Source of the DNA: Ornithinimicrobium cryptoxanthini
GTDB lineage: Bacteria; Actinomycetota; Actinomycetes; Actinomycetales; Dermatophilaceae
Direction of reading: 5' to 3'
Assembly (NCBI RefSeq): GCF_023923205.1
Contig: NZ_CP099490.1
Coordinates: 248,001-312,000, forward strand
Length of the DNA: 64,000 bases
Shown: positions 62,000 through 64,000 of the stretch, in pieces
Position numbering within the stretch: the stretch's first letter is position 1
How the letters are laid out: each line of letters opens with the position of its first letter
Translations under genes and position numbers: made by a program
Notes under the pieces: generated by a model
The model's input: the letters and a program-made list of their open reading frames with translations, nothing else
Database searches by the model: none
Told to the model about the DNA's origin: nothing

Positions 62000-62798
62000 T
62001 GCTCTCCTCGCCGAGATAGGCGTTGATCACGCGCTGGTCGGCGCGGACGGTCTCGTAGGTGCCGCGGGCCAGCACCTCACCGGCCATGAGCACGGTGACG
62101 TGGTGGGCGAGGCTGCCGACAACATGCATGTTGTGGTCGACGAAGACGACGGTGCGGCCCTTGGCAATCTGCTGGACCAGCTCGATAGTGCGGTCGACGT
62201 CCTCGCGCCCCATGCCGGCCGTCGGCTCGTCGAGCAGCAGCACCGTCGGGTCCAACGAGATGACCAGGGCCATCTCCAGGGCCCGCTTCTGCCCGTAGGC
62301 GAGCTCTCCCGCAGGCCGGTCGGCGAGGGCGGACAGGCCCACCTCGTCGACCAGCTGGTCGGCGCGCTCGCGATACTGACGCAGCTGCTTGTCCGAGCGC
62401 CAGAAGCGCATCCCGCCGCCGGCCATGCCCTGCAGTCCCAGCTCCACGTGCTCGCGGGGAGTCAGGTTGTCAAACAGGCTGGTGATCTGGAAGGAGCGGG
62501 CCACGCCCTCATGGGCGATCTGCTCGGGCTCGCGGCCCGTGATGTCCTTGCCGTGCACGGTGATCGTGCCCGAGGTCGGCTTGATGTAGCCGGTCAGCAG
62601 GTTGAACAGGGTCGTCTTGCCGGCGCCGTTGGGGCCGACCAGCGCGTGGATCTGACCCTCGACGACGTCCAGGTCCACGTTGTTGACGGCGCGGAAGCCC
62701 CGGAAGTCCTTGCTGAGGCCCTTGGCCGACAGCGCCACGGTCTGACCCGTGCTGCGCTCACCCTGCTGCGGGGCGTCGTGGTGTTCTGCGGCGTTCAT
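61992..62798 (-). CDS. livG: ABC transporter ATPase LivG
   Basis: A 268-residue ATPase of the LivG type. Walker A is VGPNGAGKTTLFNLLTG, signature LAYGQKRALEMALVI, Walker B VLLLDEPTAGMGREDVDRT, and the C-terminal HHVTVLMAGEVLARGTYETV is typical. The start ATG 62798 (MNAAEHHDAPQQG) is chosen since the reading up to 63044 runs over the gene on the other strand and has no family match. It is the first gene of the minus-strand unit livG-livF-livK-livH-livM. Confidence 0.94.
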   Translation of the reverse strand: MNAAEHHDAPQQGERSTGQTVALSAKGLSKDFRGFRAVNNVDLDVVEGQIHALVGPNGAGKTTLFNLLTGYIKPTSGTITVHGKDITGREPEQIAHEGVARSFQITSLFDNLTPREHVELGLQGMAGGGMRFWRSDKQLRQYRERADQLVDEVGLSALADRPAGELAYGQKRALEMALVISLDPTVLLLDEPTAGMGREDVDRTIELVQQIAKGRTVVFVDHNMHVVGSLAHHVTVLMAGEVLARGTYETVRADQRVINAYLGEESNA

Positions 62799-62988
62799 GG
62801 TTCCACAACCTAGGCGCGAACCCGGCGGCGGCCGATGTGAGGAATCCACACAAATCGCGGTCAAGGCATGTTGGCTCCACACATAGACCAGGGGTGGGGT
62901 TGCCACGGAGGATGCGGCGTAGTGGATGAGAGCCCGCAACTGGCGCCCCTGTCCCGTCAGACCAGCCAATGATTGAGGAGCGAGGACG

Positions 62989-63726
62989 ATGACGATGCGG
63001 ACGGTGCTGGTCACCGGCGGGGCCAGCGGGATCGGTGAGGCCATCGCACGGCGGGGGGCCCGGGAAGGTCACCGAGTGATCGTGGCCGACCGGGACAAGG
63101 GCGGTGCAGACCGGGTCGCGGGCGAGATCGGCGGCGAGGCATGGCACGTGGACCTGTCGGACACGGCCGCGCTCGGTGAGCTGCGCCTGGAGTGCGACGT
63201 CCTGGTGAACAACGCCGGGGTGCAGCGGGTTGCACCGATCCACGAGTTCGACCCCGAGGACTTTCGGCTCATCCACCGACTCATGCTCGAGGCGCCGTTC
63301 CTGCTCGTCCGGGCTGCGCTGCCGCACATGTATGCCCAGGGCTGGGGGCGGGTCATCAACATCTCCTCGGCCCACGGCCTGCGGGCCTCGGCCTTCAAGT
63401 CGGCCTATGTCTCGGCCAAGCACGGGCTGGAGGGTCTGTCCAAGGTCACCGCGCTCGAGGGCGCTCCGCACGGGGTGACGTCCAACTGCATCAACCCTGG
63501 CTATGTGCGCACTCCGTTGGTCGAGCAGCAGATCGCCGACCAGTCGGCCACCCACGGGATCCCCGAGAGCGAGGTGGTCGAGAAGATCATGCTGACGCGC
63601 TCGGCCATCAAGCGACTGTGCGAGCCCGACGAAGTGGCGGCGCTGGCGGCGTTCCTGATGACGGATGACGCCGGCATGGTCACCGGGACCTCGCACACCA
63701 TGGACGGTGGCTGGACCGCCCAGTAG
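62989..63726 (+). CDS. 3-hydroxybutyrate dehydrogenase-like SDR
   Basis: A 245-residue short-chain dehydrogenase, classical type. The NAD loop is TGGASGIGEAIARRG, with NNAG and the active-site Ser in NISSAHG and Tyr/Lys in SAYVSAKHG (the Y-x3-K pair). INPGYVRTPLVEQQIADQS and VTGTSHTMDGGW resemble 3-hydroxybutyrate dehydrogenases; that identity fits best but other hydroxyacids are possible. ATG 62989 follows GAGGAGCGAGGAC; the second ATG (62995) is one codon pair later. It is divergent from the liv unit with a 190-bp gap. Confidence 0.85.
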   Translation: MTMRTVLVTGGASGIGEAIARRGAREGHRVIVADRDKGGADRVAGEIGGEAWHVDLSDTAALGELRLECDVLVNNAGVQRVAPIHEFDPEDFRLIHRLMLEAPFLLVRAALPHMYAQGWGRVINISSAHGLRASAFKSAYVSAKHGLEGLSKVTALEGAPHGVTSNCINPGYVRTPLVEQQIADQSATHGIPESEVVEKIMLTRSAIKRLCEPDEVAALAAFLMTDDAGMVTGTSHTMDGGWTAQ

Positions 63727-63741
63727 GGCACCCTCGCGACA

Positions 63742-63864
63742 ATATGCCCTGCCCCACCAGAGGGGGCAGAGTAGTTGCGCACGGGGTGTCCCTGCCCCAC
63801 CAGGAGGGGCAGAGTAGGTGCGCACCGGTTGTCCTTGCCCCACCAGAGGGGGCAGGGCATATCC
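63742..63864. repeat. 43-bp tandem repeats bounded by 14-bp inverted repeats
   Basis: Units begin at 63749, 63792 and 63835 with a period of exactly 43. Each starts with CTGCCCCACCAG(A/GA)GGGGCAG, itself a hairpin; the third is cut short. ATATGCCCTGCCCC (63742-63755) and GGGGCAGGGCATAT (63849-63862) are perfect inverted copies that bound the array. It lies just after the SDR gene and resembles a REP/BIME-type element. Confidence 0.88.
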
Positions 63865-63933
63865 TGCGGCAGGTGGGGCCCCTGCGGCCTTTGTCTGCGC
63901 CTGACTGCCTGTCTGCGCCGTCGACCTTCCCCG

Positions 63934-63942
63934 TTATCCACA
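63934..63942 (+). other. Single DnaA-box-like nonamer
   Basis: TTATCCACA matches the DnaA consensus box exactly. There is only one and no AT-rich stretch or dnaA gene, so it is not an origin in view. The remainder of 63865-64000 holds no recognisable gene; an ATG at 63984 could begin a gene that runs beyond the window. Confidence 0.4.
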
Positions 63943-64000
63943 GGCCGTCAGGGCGGCGCGCGCCGACCGGGCACACTCGTGCGATGCGCACGCCCAGAGC

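Noticed and set aside
63749..63864. Possible CRISPR array
   Set aside because: Units are true tandem repeats without distinct spacers, only three copies and no cas genes nearby.
63934..63942. Origin of replication
   Set aside because: A single DnaA box without a cluster, AT-rich region or dnaA/dnaN genes.

Overview
The window is high-GC DNA from an actinobacterium. Markers are a DUF3151 protein, a TIGR03085 metal-binding protein, SigE-type ECF sigma factors, a GTP-type PEP carboxykinase, a large LytR-CpsA-Psr protein, many GTG/TTG starts and many ATGA/GTGA/TGATG stop-start overlaps. The look is that of Micrococcales, perhaps Intrasporangiaceae/Ornithinimicrobiaceae; this placement is inference from gene content only.

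Layout. 0.2-3.5 kb (minus): cysteine synthesis genes cysK-cysE behind a possible SigR-type promoter, a YtxH-like protein and a MalY/PatB-type aminotransferase, then tRNA-Ser(UGA). 3.9-6.7 kb: a cold-shock gene with an unusual leader, a small membrane protein, a two-copy 49-bp palindromic repeat and an LCP cell-wall ligase. 6.8-11.3 kb: tRNA-Ser(GCU), a pckG-glycosyltransferase-acidic protein unit, tRNA-Arg(ACG) and a VapBC toxin-antitoxin pair.

11.3-36.3 kb is a large surface-polysaccharide locus. It holds a DUF218 protein, a nucleotidyltransferase plus a PqqD-like protein, a Wzz/BY-kinase, a Wzy-like membrane protein, a frameshifted polysaccharide pyruvyltransferase relic, two DXD-type glycosyltransferases, an MsbA/PglK-like ABC exporter and many GT2/GT4 glycosyltransferases. 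Its core is a tightly overlapping run at 25.3-34.2 kb with an HP-motif GT-B protein, a CMP-sugar synthetase and a 747-residue CBS-NeuB-SAF-TIM-barrel fusion. Together these suggest that a nonulosonic (sialic-acid-like) sugar is made, CMP-activated and transferred. A perfect 109-bp tandem duplication sits at its convergent right edge beside an FkbM methyltransferase.

36.3-48 kb: housekeeping and regulatory genes (def, PH-domain protein, a two-component system, an ECF sigma factor with a membrane partner, DedA, TrmH-like methylase, fba, DMT exporter, LuxR-type regulator). 48.3-49.4 kb: an intact IS630-family element beside a lipoprotein gene of foreign look. 50.4-57.8 kb: a second ECF sigma/membrane-protein pair, purA, a PNPOx-like protein, an ornithine-cyclodeaminase-family protein and a GAF/PucR regulator. 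58-63.7 kb: a complete branched-chain amino-acid type ABC importer (livG-F-K-H-M) divergent from a 3-hydroxybutyrate dehydrogenase-like SDR. The window ends in a 43-bp tandem repeat array bounded by perfect inverted repeats.
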